This document shows positions 1 to 8,611 of a DNA stretch of 64,000 nt, piece after piece. Below the pieces are notes generated by a model. The model made no database searches, had not been told where the DNA came from, and saw nothing but the letters and a program-made list of their open reading frames with translations. Each line of letters starts with the position of its first letter. The first letter of the stretch is position 1. Where the stretch lies: contig CP069419.1 of the NCBI GenBank assembly GCA_017569285.1, positions 2,728,001-2,792,000 of the forward strand. Direction: 5' to 3'. A program made the position numbers and the translations under genes. The DNA comes from Clostridiales bacterium (GTDB taxonomy: Bacteria > Bacillota > Clostridia > Christensenellales > Aristaeellaceae).

Positions 1-170
1 GATGGGGACGATATATTTATCGTTCACCTTCAAAATTGCCCTTTTTCGTGCCCGGAACCCCTTGAAAAATAAGGACTTTTTCTTTCCTAAAGCGTTTCAA
101 CCGGTAACAAAACTTGTTTGATTTCTGTGAAAACTCATAATGCATAGAAGCGCTTTTTCCCCGTTTTGAT

Positions 171-239
171 GCGTCCATGCGTCCGGTGATCGTGGCTCAG
201 GGGTGGTCTTTCTCCTTTGGCGTCCGGACGCATGGACGC
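171..239. repeat. 16-bp perfect inverted repeat downstream of the helicase gene
   Basis: GCGTCCATGCGTCCGG at 171-186 is repeated as its exact reverse complement at 224-239, with a 37-bp spacer. It lies just beyond the 3' end of the leftward helicase gene. It could be a terminator stem, a replication-protein site or an element-end signal. There is no clear T-tract, so the role is open. Bases 1-170 show no gene. Confidence 0.7.
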
Positions 240-261
240 TTTATTTGGGGCAAAAGTTGCT

Positions 262-1638
262 TTATGCATCTTTGAACGAGTTGTCGTCAGGATCAACCTT
301 CTGCCATCCACCTTGCATGTAACCAGACGGGCTGATGATGGATCCGATCCCCCTGAAGCCTCTCACCTCGCGTCCCGCACTGTTGGTGAGATGGGTGGTG
401 TACCGGATGTCAAGCTTCTCCTCATTGGCGCTCAGGTATTCCACAAACGTCTTTCGCTTCATAGGCGGGTAGGCGTTTTCATCGCACCAGGTACAGTACA
501 CGGCATACAGATCCTTGGAGCTGATGGAGCGTTCCGGATCGCGGACAATGTACCCCTTCGACTCCAGGAACAGCTCAATGTTGTTGGCGTCCTTCTTCAC
601 CATCTCCCGGTTCAGCTTCGCCCGACCGCTCTCTGTGAATTGGAAATTGTTCTTCACCAGCCGCAGCAATCCCGCCATAGCCCAGAGGAAGATGCCCTCC
701 ATTTCTTCGCAGAGCTTTTCCGAAAGGTTGGGATCATCGATTCTGTCCGGTGGCTTTCGCTTCGTCGTCAGGATCAGCTGCCGGCGGAAGAAACCATCGC
801 TCCGATCATAGAGGGAAACCAGATCGCCGTTGGAGAAGGCCAGGATGCGGGCATACATGAAGCCCTGATAGCTCTGCTTGCCCTTCCGTTCCAAATCCAT
901 TTTTCCTTTCGCCGTGACAATCGCTTTGATGTAGTTCGTCTGCTTCAGCGCTTCCAGCCGCATGTCGTCGTCGATCATCAGGTGAATGTGCTCCAGATCG
1001 GCACGGGCGAATGGGTTTTCAGAAATCTTTCCGACGCTTCCGTCCTTCGCGTTGGGGCCGAACATCCGGGACAGCACATGGCCGATCTGACTCTTGCCTT
1101 CACCGCCGCTGCCCTTGATCACCATCATCTTCTGTCCGGCGTTGCTGGGGATCAGGCAGTATCCGATGAACTCCTGAAGCGTGGGAATGTCTTCCGGCCA
1201 GAACAGCTCTGACAGAAATCTCAGCCAACGCTCCGGCTTATTCACTTTCGGATTGAACCGAACAGGGAACCGGCTGCGGACAATTTCATTCTTCGCTTCG
1301 ATGAAGCTGCCGTCCAGAAACACCGTGCCATTCTGGACATGAACCCGATCTGTCTGCGGCAGCAAGCCTGTCACCTGGGCTTTGATGCGAAGATCCTTCA
1401 TGATGTCATCCACCTTTTTGCTCATCCCAGTGACGATGAAAGGCTCCAGCTGCTGATAAATGGTTTGGCGCATGGCGTTCTCATCGGTGACCCTTCCCGC
1501 TGGGGTGAAGAAGGAATTCTCGGTGTAGGCCAGATGGTGCCGCTCCAGAAATTCACGGCAGAAGATGGGCTCATTGATTGTTTTCCCCGTGAACCATTCC
1601 GGCCAGGTATCAAGCCGCTCGATCTTTTTCTGGGCCAT
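262..1638 (-). CDS. P4/D5-type primase-helicase (SF3 ATPase)
   Basis: Probable replicative helicase of a mobile element, similar to the C-terminal part of phage P4/plasmid primases. A Walker A motif GSGGEGKS is at residues 176-183, inside the ATPase core that follows a D5-like N-terminal region. An acidic IDDD stretch downstream fits the Walker B position. The ATG has a good AGGAGGTGA ribosome site, and the gene overlaps the upstream CHC2 primase by 29 bp, so the two are translationally coupled. The pair splits the primase zinc finger and the helicase over two proteins, as in many Clostridia integrative elements. The family is fairly sure; the exact replication role is inferred. Confidence 0.85.
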   Translation of the reverse strand: MAQKKIERLDTWPEWFTGKTINEPIFCREFLERHHLAYTENSFFTPAGRVTDENAMRQTIYQQLEPFIVTGMSKKVDDIMKDLRIKAQVTGLLPQTDRVHVQNGTVFLDGSFIEAKNEIVRSRFPVRFNPKVNKPERWLRFLSELFWPEDIPTLQEFIGYCLIPSNAGQKMMVIKGSGGEGKSQIGHVLSRMFGPNAKDGSVGKISENPFARADLEHIHLMIDDDMRLEALKQTNYIKAIVTAKGKMDLERKGKQSYQGFMYARILAFSNGDLVSLYDRSDGFFRRQLILTTKRKPPDRIDDPNLSEKLCEEMEGIFLWAMAGLLRLVKNNFQFTESGRAKLNREMVKKDANNIELFLESKGYIVRDPERSISSKDLYAVYCTWCDENAYPPMKRKTFVEYLSANEEKLDIRYTTHLTNSAGREVRGFRGIGSIISPSGYMQGGWQKVDPDDNSFKDA

Positions 1639-2233
1639 CGTTCATCACCTCCTGACATCCTTCGTTGAGGAGCTCTTCAATTTTTGCAACAGCGTCTGTG
1701 CTCCTGATGTGATCCATGACCTCTTTTCGTTCGTCCGGGTCAGATGAAAACAGACGATCAATGGCATCGCTCAGGGGTGGCAAGTGATGAACAGCGTGCA
1801 CGAATCGGTCATCCCAGTTTTCATCTTCGGGATCAGAGGGAACGAACTCTTCCTTCCATTTCTCCAGGAGCCGCTCGTACTCGATCAACACTTTGAGCAC
1901 GCGCTGCTCCTCTTTTCTTTCGATCACGGCTGCAGGCAGCTTCGGGATCGGCGCGCTTTGCACCGGCGGCAACGGCTGAATGTTGAAATCATTCGCCAGC
2001 TTTTTTGCCGCGTCATACAGTGAAAGATCGAACAGCTTTGCCGTGAAGTCGATCACATCGCCTGTGGTGTGGCAGCCGAAGCAGTAAAACCGTTCGTCGA
2101 TTTTCATGGAAGGGTGATGGTCATCGTGGAATGGACAGCAGGCCATGCCGCTGCGATTCACCTGTATGCCGTAACGTTCTGCTGCCTGATGGGTAGTGAC
2201 TTGAGATTTGACTTTGGTAAAAAGTAAACCCAT
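1610..2233 (-). CDS. CHC2 zinc-finger DNA primase-like protein
   Basis: Short protein (207 aa) with an N-terminal CHC2 zinc finger: C33, H36, C51 and C54 in the order CPFH...YCFGC, followed by a GDVIDF stretch typical of DnaG-type zinc domains. No TOPRIM domain is visible, so it probably supplies DNA recognition or priming together with the adjacent helicase. The chosen ATG at 2233 is preceded by AGGAGG four bases upstream; a longer reading frame to 2341 has no such site. It overlaps the downstream helicase gene. Likely part of the replication module of an integrative or mobilizable element. Confidence 0.82.
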   Translation of the reverse strand: MGLLFTKVKSQVTTHQAAERYGIQVNRSGMACCPFHDDHHPSMKIDERFYCFGCHTTGDVIDFTAKLFDLSLYDAAKKLANDFNIQPLPPVQSAPIPKLPAAVIERKEEQRVLKVLIEYERLLEKWKEEFVPSDPEDENWDDRFVHAVHHLPPLSDAIDRLFSSDPDERKEVMDHIRSTDAVAKIEELLNEGCQEVMNDGPEKDRAA

Positions 2234-2745
2234 GTTTCCTCCTGTTGTTGATTTTGCTGTTGTGCTTTCTGCTGTATGTCCGATCACACAGCAGGAGGAC
2301 ATCTCGCCGTCCTGCGTTCGGATCATGCTTCGCGACGGCATGACGCAGGACGGCTTTATGTGAACGCGCAGGATAGCTTTTCCTGAGCGGGAAGTCGTGG
2401 GGATAAAACCTTAACCTTCGGCTTTCACCGACACCATATCACACTGCCTTCAAAATCGTTTTCACGTTTTGAAAACTTCGGAAAGCGTTGCGGCGTAAGG
2501 CTTTGCTGGCATTTTTGTGTCTTCACGAATCCTTGAAATGACGGTTTTACTGGGTTTCCCGGGCCAAAAGTTTTCACGAAATGAAATTTCTTTTTTTCCG
2601 GAATACAATTCCATGCCCTCCAGAAAGCAGGCCTAGAGCATAGTAGCAAGCAGGGCAAAGGTAGCACCTTTTGCACTTTGCTTGTTGGATGGCACGGCCC
2701 CCAAGCCCCTTTTTACCAGCGCAAGCGCTGTGGTTGTTATGCGAA
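2234..2745. other. Gene-free stretch between relaxase and primase
   Basis: About 510 bp without a convincing gene. Near the relaxase end it has two short hairpins, CAGCGC-aa-GCGCTG at 2717-2730 and CGAATC-agcga-GATTCG at 2742-2758; the second overlaps the relaxase stop codon. They may end the mobilization transcript. The rest probably contains the promoter for the leftward primase-helicase pair, but no convincing -35/-10 pair was picked out. Confidence 0.45.
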
Positions 2746-4185
2746 TCAGCGAGATTCGTCATCGTGGTTGGCACCGTGTTCATCGTAGTGGTGATCTTTT
2801 GGTATGACATGTTGGTTATCATTTGGTGCGCTGTCCCGTTCCAGAATTTCGTAGTTATACCGAATGTGCTTGAGTTCAGTCAGCTGTGGTTTCAGTTCAT
2901 CGAGCGCTGCCTGATCGTCATCTTTCCGCTTCTTCATCTCATCGTATTCCGCCATCAGTTCTTTCAGCGTCGGCATCTTTCCATCATGAGAGGAATAAAC
3001 AGCCTGGGCATTCCTGTGATCTTCAATCTCCTGCCGATGCTCCTGATAGAATTTCACCGACCAGCCGGATTCCCGATACTGGGTATAAATCTCTTTCGTC
3101 CGGCTGTAATCCCGGATCGCTTGACGCTGCCGGTTGATCTCCTTCATCCGATTTTGCTTTTCTCGTATGGAAGCTTTCAGAGAATCTCGCTGATCGGTCA
3201 GCTCCTGAATCTGATCATTCAGTTCTTCCAGCGAACCGATGTGATGCTCTTTCAAGAAGATCACCATCTGCGCTTTCGCGTCGATGTTGTTCCGCTCCGC
3301 CCATACTTGATAGCCTTTCCCTCTGCCGGCGCGAAGCTTTGCTTCAATGTCGATCAATCGCTTGATCTGACTTTCGGTATAATCGCCCCGCGGGATTTTC
3401 GGGATGTGCACATGATCGCCTGTCAGCGTCCGGCGCAAAGATGCTTCATCGTATTCCTCCCCAAGCGTATCGAGCCGGATATATCGATTTCCCTCCGGCG
3501 GCTTGATGCTGATATGCGCGCCGCGCTTGATGCGGCAGCCGACGTCTTCCAGCAGCTGCATCAGCGCATCAAAGCCGTCAGGCTGCATCCGCAGTACAGC
3601 GTCAATGATCATTCGCAGCTCGTCCCGATGGGTGAACCTTCTCTGATTGCCCTGCCATTTGTCGTAAGTGACGGTCTTATCCTGCGGGTTCTGAATGACT
3701 GACAAGCTGTGTTCCCAGCAGAGCGAATCGCTGATCTGCGCCAGATCCTTTGCCGATTGCTTCACGTCCCGGTATTTATGCTGCCCATCCAGATCGGTGG
3801 AACAGATGATGATGTGATTATGGATGTGATGCTTGTCGATGTGTGTCGCAACGACGTAGGCGAACTGATCGTTGGTCATCCGGGAGGCCAGCTCTTTACC
3901 AATTTCGTTTGCTTCCTCCGGCGTGATTTCATCCGGCTTGAAAGCCTGCCGGACATGATAGCCGATCACTTCGTTTTCCTGCGTGCGTCCTGTGTTCGCT
4001 TGGTACTCCTGGCGGAAAAGCATGAACTCATCCGCCGCCGTTTCAGGCGAGCAAGCGTAAGTCGAAACCAGAATTCCGCTGTCCGTCTTTTTCGGATTCA
4101 TGATGTAGTCCAGCCGGTCCCCAATACATTGCCGGGCCGTTTTCCCTTTGTTGATGTGAATGGACATGATTCTTGTGGCTGCCAT
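2746..4185 (-). CDS. MobA/VirD2-type relaxase
   Basis: Conjugative-mobilization relaxase that would nick DNA at oriT and lead strand transfer. The metal-binding histidine motif HIDKHHIHNHI lies at residues 115-125. The probable nicking tyrosine is Y27 in the segment DYIMNP. The C-terminal half is charged and rich in coiled-coil-like heptads (about residues 290-470). The start at 4185 (ATG) has AAAGGAG five bases upstream; the longer frame to 4200 begins with an unsupported TTG. It follows the MobC-like gene closely, the usual accessory-relaxase order. Family assignment is strong; the exact MOB class was not determined. Confidence 0.93.
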   Translation of the reverse strand: MAATRIMSIHINKGKTARQCIGDRLDYIMNPKKTDSGILVSTYACSPETAADEFMLFRQEYQANTGRTQENEVIGYHVRQAFKPDEITPEEANEIGKELASRMTNDQFAYVVATHIDKHHIHNHIIICSTDLDGQHKYRDVKQSAKDLAQISDSLCWEHSLSVIQNPQDKTVTYDKWQGNQRRFTHRDELRMIIDAVLRMQPDGFDALMQLLEDVGCRIKRGAHISIKPPEGNRYIRLDTLGEEYDEASLRRTLTGDHVHIPKIPRGDYTESQIKRLIDIEAKLRAGRGKGYQVWAERNNIDAKAQMVIFLKEHHIGSLEELNDQIQELTDQRDSLKASIREKQNRMKEINRQRQAIRDYSRTKEIYTQYRESGWSVKFYQEHRQEIEDHRNAQAVYSSHDGKMPTLKELMAEYDEMKKRKDDDQAALDELKPQLTELKHIRYNYEILERDSAPNDNQHVIPKDHHYDEHGANHDDESR

Positions 4186-4196
4186 GGATACTCCTT

Positions 4197-4541
4197 TCAA
4201 TGTTGAATCTGATCCAGCCTGCGAAGAATGCTGCTTAGTATCGTCCGCAGCTCTTTCTGCCGATCTGTTATGTCATCGATTTCAGTTTCAAAGATGGACC
4301 CACGTTCGTTTAACCGTCTGGCGATTTGATTGACATTTTTGCTCAGGCTGCCCATCAGGCGAACCGCATCATGCAGTTCCGGCAGGTCCAGCTTCAGCAC
4401 ATATCCGTTCAAAGCCATGGCACGAATGAAGGCTGATTGATTTGTGATCCCGAAGGTTTTCATCTTTTTCTGGATGATGGCGTCCTCTTCCGGTGTCGCT
4501 TTGAAGCTGTAGTGAATTGTGCGCTTTTTCTTTTCTGTCAC
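4197..4541 (-). CDS. MobC-like relaxosome accessory protein
   Basis: Small basic protein (114 aa) preceding the relaxase. The N-terminal part resembles a ribbon-helix-helix DNA-binding domain (KKRTIHYSFKATPEED), and the C-terminal part has the MobC signature around NVNQIARRLN. Such proteins bind oriT and help the relaxase open DNA. A GTG start at 4541 is preferred because GGAGGA lies six bases upstream; an upstream in-frame ATG at 4646 has no good ribosome site. oriT is therefore expected just to the right, in the repeat-rich gene-free region. Confidence 0.85.
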   Translation of the reverse strand: MTEKKKRTIHYSFKATPEEDAIIQKKMKTFGITNQSAFIRAMALNGYVLKLDLPELHDAVRLMGSLSKNVNQIARRLNERGSIFETEIDDITDRQKELRTILSSILRRLDQIQH

Positions 4542-4802
4542 TGTTCTTCCTCCAATCCTTGAAATTCGTTTGTCATGGTGGCTTTGGCCAAAATTCATTT
4601 CATTGCTGTTTGGTTCGGGCTTATTTTTCACTGCTGCCTCTGGCAAGAAACCTTGTTTGGCTCACTGCCGGTCCTTTCGGCGTTCCCTTCCGAAGAGGAA
4701 GATCTTCGCGGTTTGGACAGATCTGGAAACATGGCCCTGGTTGTCAAGGTGCGCTTCGCTGGCGATACCAGCGAATGTTGAGGGGAAATTCATCGCCTAT
4801 AA

Positions 4803-5610
4803 ATGGCGAAAATCAGCGATTTTGGAAACACCTGAGCAAAATTTTTTTGCCGGGGCGAAACTCACGCTGCGCATTTGGCCAGACACCCCTTACCTCTACA
4901 TGGGAAAAATCGGGCAAAATGGCACCGCCTCCATAAGATTTTTTCAGCACGTGGATCGTCATCGTCGTTTTCTCCCTTCACTCTTAAATGTCCAAATTCG
5001 AGCTTTTTGGAAACCACTTTCGATAATTTTTTGAAATTACTTCGCACGAGTATCAACAGCCATTGATTACGCCCATGAATCATGTCGGCATCACCTCCTG
5101 TCAGCGGCTGTATATTGCCCGCTACCCTTCTATGTAAAAATCGAGGCAAAGTGACACCACCTCCAGAAAATCTTTTTCAGCACGTGAGTCATCATCTAAT
5201 GTCCAAAATCGGGCCTTTTGGAAACCACTTTCGAAAAATTTTTGAAATTGCTTCGCACGAGTATCAACAGCCATCGATCACCCCCGCGAATCATGCCATC
5301 ATCGCCTCCTGTCAGCGGCTGCATATTGCCCGCTGCCCTTCTATGTAAAAACCAAGGCAAAGTGGAAACACTTTTGGGAAATTTTCTGATACGCAGCGTT
5401 TAGCATCGTCTTCAGAGGGTATTATTGCCCTCATGCGGGCAGCGCTCCTTTCATTTGCCCCTCCATATCTACATGGCGAAAATCAGCGATTTTGGAAACA
5501 CCTGAGCAATAAAATTTTGTCGGCATGAAGCTCGTGCTATAAATTGCCCTACGCTCTAACATGTAAAAAATCGAGCAAAGTGACACCGGCAAAATCTAAT
5601 TTTGTAGCAG
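4803..5610. repeat. Degenerate long direct repeats (about 211-bp unit)
   Basis: Gene-free region built of imperfect copies. A 37-bp block beginning ATGGCGAAAATCAGCG is identical at 4803-4839 and 5473-5509. The segment 5004-5160 recurs at 5215-5371 with an exact 211-bp offset, marked by TTTTGGAAACCACTTT at 5005 and 5216, CTTCGCACGAGTATCAACAG at 5040 and 5251, and GTCAGCGGCTG at 5100 and 5311. Related pieces occur near 4900-4965 and 5551-5600. It lies directly upstream of the mobC-relaxase pair, so an oriT or replication origin within it is plausible but unproven. Confidence 0.8.
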
Positions 5611-6008
5611 ATGTGACCATGAGGAATTGTATGCGCAAGTTATCGCATCATCTTGAATGAAGGTTGCAGGCACAAAAATAGCCCTGTGCATTCAGGCGCA
5701 GAGCTTATCAGGGAGGAAAAACAGTTGGAGTTTTTTGCCAAGGGGATGAAGAAAAGCACCAGCATATGCCGGTGCTTTCGATCCATTTTACATGATACAT
5801 TTTACCACTGATGCCGGGTGGCCTCAAGGTGTCTTTGCAGTGTGGTTAGGGTGTCTTTTGAGTGTCTTCTTAAAATGGGTCAAATGATAAACGATCATAT
5901 TCAGCATTTTGAATTTTTCATTGATCTTTGGCAATTCATCCTTCAGCCAGGGATACTAATTGATTGGGTCAGACAGCCGGGTTTCTCTCGTGATCTCCAT
6001 ATCGTTCC
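5611..6008. other. Gene-free junction between mobile module and chromosomal-type genes
   Basis: About 400 bp without a supported gene. It contains a strong hairpin at 5753-5778 and a run of short direct repeats of the type GTGTCTT near 5828-5872. The sequence may mark the edge of the repeat-rich mobile region, but no attachment site could be proven here. Confidence 0.4.
5753..5778. terminator. Long hairpin, probable terminator
   Basis: AAAGCACC at 5753-5760 pairs with GGTGCTTT at 5771-5778. The intervening bases are nearly self-complementary (GCATATGC), so the stem can extend with one mismatch. On the minus strand it is followed by TTTTCTTC. It could stop leftward transcription entering the mobile module. 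Confidence 0.6.
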
Positions 6009-6683
6009 TTACACTTTTACATCCGGATTCTTTTCCCCGAACTTTTCCTTGAGCGTTTCGCAGATCTCACCGCGGTCTTTGCCCTGCTTTTCCATGCTCT
6101 TGATGGTCTTATAGGCAGCGAACAGCGTGGAGGGCCCAATTTCGCTGCTGAAATAGCCAATGCCCTGGTTCCAGGCCAACAGCTCGAACACATCATCCAG
6201 CGCAGCGCTGTCCAGGCCGTGGATATAGGCCTTGACCAGCTCGCGGGCGGCCTGACGCATCCGTCCCGCGCCGACAGCGTTGGTCAGGGAGAGCAGCAGC
6301 CGGATCTCATAGGGCAGGTGGCGATGTTCGTCATTCCAGGTCAGATCCCAGAAATTCACCGCGATATTGCCCAGCTTTTCGTCGATCAGCGGCATATTGG
6401 TCAGCGCTGCCGGACGCATGGGGATGTCCTTTTCTTCCTGCTTGACCTCTTTGCGATAAAAGTAAGCATGGAATTCCGCTTCACCTTTCTGCTCCGTGAA
6501 ATGCTCAAAGCCTAGGCCCTCCATCACCTCGTACAGAGGGATGGGATCAAAGCTCTGTACGATCTCCAGCCCGCTTCCCGCAGGCAGCTGCATGGCCTGC
6601 TTTTTCAATCCCTGAAAGAAATTGCCCTGAATACCGCGCACGTCGATCTGTTTGAAGGTGCTGATCCTGTCTTTCCACTCCAT
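6009..6683 (-). CDS. DUF2249-like protein with AhpD/CMD-like C-terminal region
   Basis: Cytoplasmic protein of 224 aa. The first ~75 residues match the DUF2249 pattern (IDVRGIQGNFF, then a central GSGLEIVQSFDPIPLYEVM), a SirA/TusA-like fold often found in nitrogen-oxide or redox clusters. The C-terminal ~130 residues look like an all-helical carboxymuconolactone-decarboxylase/AhpD-like domain (LPYEIRLLLSLTNAVGAGR), but the catalytic CxxC of true AhpD is not visible. It follows the ferredoxin-type gene by 12 bp on the same strand, so the two are an operon facing a Crp/Fnr regulator. A redox or nitrosative-stress role is inferred from this setting. Confidence 0.65.
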   Translation of the reverse strand: MEWKDRISTFKQIDVRGIQGNFFQGLKKQAMQLPAGSGLEIVQSFDPIPLYEVMEGLGFEHFTEQKGEAEFHAYFYRKEVKQEEKDIPMRPAALTNMPLIDEKLGNIAVNFWDLTWNDEHRHLPYEIRLLLSLTNAVGAGRMRQAARELVKAYIHGLDSAALDDVFELLAWNQGIGYFSSEIGPSTLFAAYKTIKSMEKQGKDRGEICETLKEKFGEKNPDVKV

Positions 6684-6695
6684 GATGCTGCCTCC

Positions 6696-7412
6696 TCAGT
6701 CCAAAATGTCACCGTCTCGGGAAATGGTGACCACCTGCCAGGGAATGAATTTGCCGCTGGCCTGCAGCGCGTTCTGTGCCGCCCGCTGCAATCCGCCGCA
6801 GCAGGGCACTTCCATGCGGACGATGGTGACGCTTTTAATGTCGTTATCCCGGATGATGGCCGTCAGCTTGTCCGTATAATCCACATCATCCAGCTTGGGG
6901 CAGCCGATGATCGTGACCTTGCCGCGCATGAATTCTTCATGCATGTTGGCATAGGCATAGGCGGTGCAGTCGGCGGCGATCAGCAGCTTTGCGCCGTCAA
7001 AGAAGGGGGCCTGGGTCGGCACCAGCTTGATCTGGCAGGGCCACTGGGCCAGACGGGAAACGGGCTTTCCAGCGCTTACGGGCGCGTTCTCCGTCTCGTT
7101 CTGCTTGAACTGCATCATTCTGGAACCGGGGCATCCGCCTGCGGGGTGTTCATGCTTCGTCTCGTTCATCTTTTTGGCCTCCTGTGCTTTCTTGACCGCC
7201 GCTTCGTCGTATTCCGGCGCTTCTCTTTCTTCAAAGGTAATGGCTCCTGTGGGGCAGTTGGGCAGGCAGTCGCCGAAGCCGTCGCAGAAGTTTTCCCTGA
7301 CCAACCTGGCTTTTCCGTCCACGATATCAATGGCTCCTTCATGGCAGGCCTGCGCGCACAGCCCGCAGCCATTGCACTTTTCTTCGTCAATGTGAATGAT
7401 CTTCCGAATCAT
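6696..7412 (-). CDS. 4Fe-4S dicluster ferredoxin-type protein
   Basis: Iron-sulfur protein of 238 aa. The N-terminus has a full cluster motif, CNGCGLCAQACHEGAI, and a second CDGFGDCLPNCPTGAI, i.e. two 4Fe-4S sites. After residue ~90 comes a region with a further cysteine-rich stretch (MEVPCCGG), possibly a metal or electron-transfer site. Proteins of this type commonly sit next to a Crp/Fnr-family gene in anaerobes, often beside hydroxylamine-reductase genes, although no such gene is present here. It is divergent from the regulator at 7538, with a palindromic operator between them. Confidence 0.85.
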   Translation of the reverse strand: MIRKIIHIDEEKCNGCGLCAQACHEGAIDIVDGKARLVRENFCDGFGDCLPNCPTGAITFEEREAPEYDEAAVKKAQEAKKMNETKHEHPAGGCPGSRMMQFKQNETENAPVSAGKPVSRLAQWPCQIKLVPTQAPFFDGAKLLIAADCTAYAYANMHEEFMRGKVTIIGCPKLDDVDYTDKLTAIIRDNDIKSVTIVRMEVPCCGGLQRAAQNALQASGKFIPWQVVTISRDGDILD

Positions 7413-7469
7413 CGTGTCTTCCTCCTCTCGGGTACGGCCTTATGATACACGATCATAAAGAAAAAATCT

Positions 7470-7510
7470 GTATCTGGAGATACAATGCTAAAGAAGAATT
7501 GATGTATAAT
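7470..7510 (+). promoter_or_regulatory. Palindromic operator and -10 box for the Crp/Fnr gene
   Basis: A perfect dyad GTATCT-GG-AGATAC spans 7470-7483 and covers the expected -35 position. TATAAT at 7505-7510 is the -10 box (17-bp spacing from 7487). The dyad lies between two divergent genes, so it could control both. A Crp/Fnr-type dimer, perhaps the adjacent product, is the natural candidate. Confidence 0.6.
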
Positions 7511-7537
7511 AGAGGCGACATTCAGGAAAGGAGCCCT

Positions 7538-8215
7538 ATGATGGATTATTCTACGCTTGAAAACAGCTCCCTTTTTCAGGGAATTCCGGCGAAGGATCTG
7601 CGGGACGATCTGGAAAAGATACCGCATCCCGTCCATTGCTATGCCAAGGGCGAAACCATTTTCCATCTAATGGAAAGCGCAGAACGGATTGGCATCGTTC
7701 TGGAAGGACATGTACAGGCGCAGAAAACCTTTCCCAACGGGAGCCAGGTGAATGTATCTGTTCGCAGCCCCGGCGAATTGATCGGTCCTGCGGCTGTATT
7801 TTCATCAAGCAAGAAATACCCCTGTGATGTGGTAGCGATTGATCCCGCCACCGTGATGATGTTCCGGCGGGAAGATGTGCTGGCGCTGATGCAAAAGGAC
7901 ATCCGCATCCTGGAGAATCTGATGACGGAAATCGCCTCCGCCACCTACATGCTGCAGCAGCGTCTGGAGCTTTTCTCTTACAGCGGCATTGCGCAGAAGG
8001 CGGCATTCTGGTTATTGACGCGGGCTAGGCAAACCGGGAAGCATCAAATCATGATTCCTGAATCGGTTTCCAAATGGGCGATGATGATGAATGTCTCCCG
8101 ACCCTCTCTTCACAGAGAAATAAAGAGGCTGGAATCGGAAGGCGTAATATCTTATTATCCGCCAGTGATCAAGATTCTTGACAGGGATGGGCTGGAAAAA
8201 ACTCTGAGCATATAA
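7538..8215 (+). CDS. Crp/Fnr-family transcriptional regulator
   Basis: Regulator of 225 aa. An N-terminal cyclic-nucleotide-binding-like beta barrel (FHLMESAERIGIVLEGHVQAQ) is followed by a dimer helix and a C-terminal winged helix (SKWAMMMNVSRPSLHREIKRLESEG). No FNR-type N-terminal cysteine cluster is seen, so the signal may be a small ligand or haem rather than a bound 4Fe-4S cluster. The ATG at 7538 (or 7541) has GGAAAGGAG just upstream; an upstream in-frame ATG at 7442 would place the operator inside the gene. Divergent from the ferredoxin and DUF2249-like genes, which it probably controls. Confidence 0.9.
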   Translation: MMDYSTLENSSLFQGIPAKDLRDDLEKIPHPVHCYAKGETIFHLMESAERIGIVLEGHVQAQKTFPNGSQVNVSVRSPGELIGPAAVFSSSKKYPCDVVAIDPATVMMFRREDVLALMQKDIRILENLMTEIASATYMLQQRLELFSYSGIAQKAAFWLLTRARQTGKHQIMIPESVSKWAMMMNVSRPSLHREIKRLESEGVISYYPPVIKILDRDGLEKTLSI

Positions 8216-8539
8216 AACGGCAGCTTCCATAACATAGAAATCAATAAAAAGGCTATTGCTTATTAGGCGGTAGTTCGACTTCCGTCTCATTCTGAATGTT
8301 GAGCGGCCCCGTAGCAGAAAACCTTGGTTTTGTCCACATTTCAGCTTGTTCTAGAAGAGTGATGGGCCGCTTTCCGCCGTTGTTAGAAAAACCCCCATAA
8401 GGAGTTTCTTCGCAGCATGCCTTGAAAAACAAGGCTTTTCAGCGTATAATAGTAAGCTGTGTCTAACAAGTCCTTTTTCGCCCATCCTGCAGATATTTAA
8501 GATGGACGGCTGCGGAAAGGGCTTTCATTCAAATCTGTG
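8216..8539. other. Leader and intergenic region upstream of the rightward operon
   Basis: No gene is seen. It contains a short hairpin GCCTTG-aaaaa-CAAGGC at 8419-8435 followed by TTTT, which may end the regulator transcript, and an overlapping promoter (next entry). The long stretch between that promoter and the first gene at 8612 could form a structured leader. Confidence 0.45.
8422..8450 (+). promoter_or_regulatory. Sigma-70-type promoter upstream of the 8.6-kb operon
   Basis: TTGAAA at 8422-8427 and TATAAT at 8445-8450 are separated by 17 bp. It overlaps the small hairpin, and the transcript would begin near 8457, leaving a ~150-nt leader that contains the palindromic operator at 8540. 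Confidence 0.55.
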
Positions 8540-8579
8540 GTTAGCATCAACTAACATCAGATTGGCAAATTCATATAAT
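8540..8579 (+). promoter_or_regulatory. GTTAG-N6-CTAAC operator and proximal -10 box
   Basis: GTTAG-CATCAA-CTAAC at 8540-8555 overlaps the -35 position of a TATAAT box at 8574-8579. This is one of five copies of the same palindrome in the window, all in front of the metal/thiazoline-type operons. It probably controls the rightward operon starting at 8612. Confidence 0.72.
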
Positions 8580-8611
8580 AACGAGAGTTGTCATGATAAG
8601 GAGCGAGAGAT

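Noticed and set aside
2574-2822. Leftward 82-codon frame at the relaxase 3' end
   Set aside because: Overlaps the relaxase end in another frame and lacks a start signal; likely chance.
4803-5610. Repeat region considered as a CRISPR array
   Set aside because: Repeats are long, imperfect and at 211-bp spacing, with no short identical repeats separated by unique spacers and no cas genes.
8540-8555. Naming the palindrome as a Fur or DtxR box
   Set aside because: The half-site GTTAG does not match either consensus well enough from memory, and no such regulator is encoded in the window.
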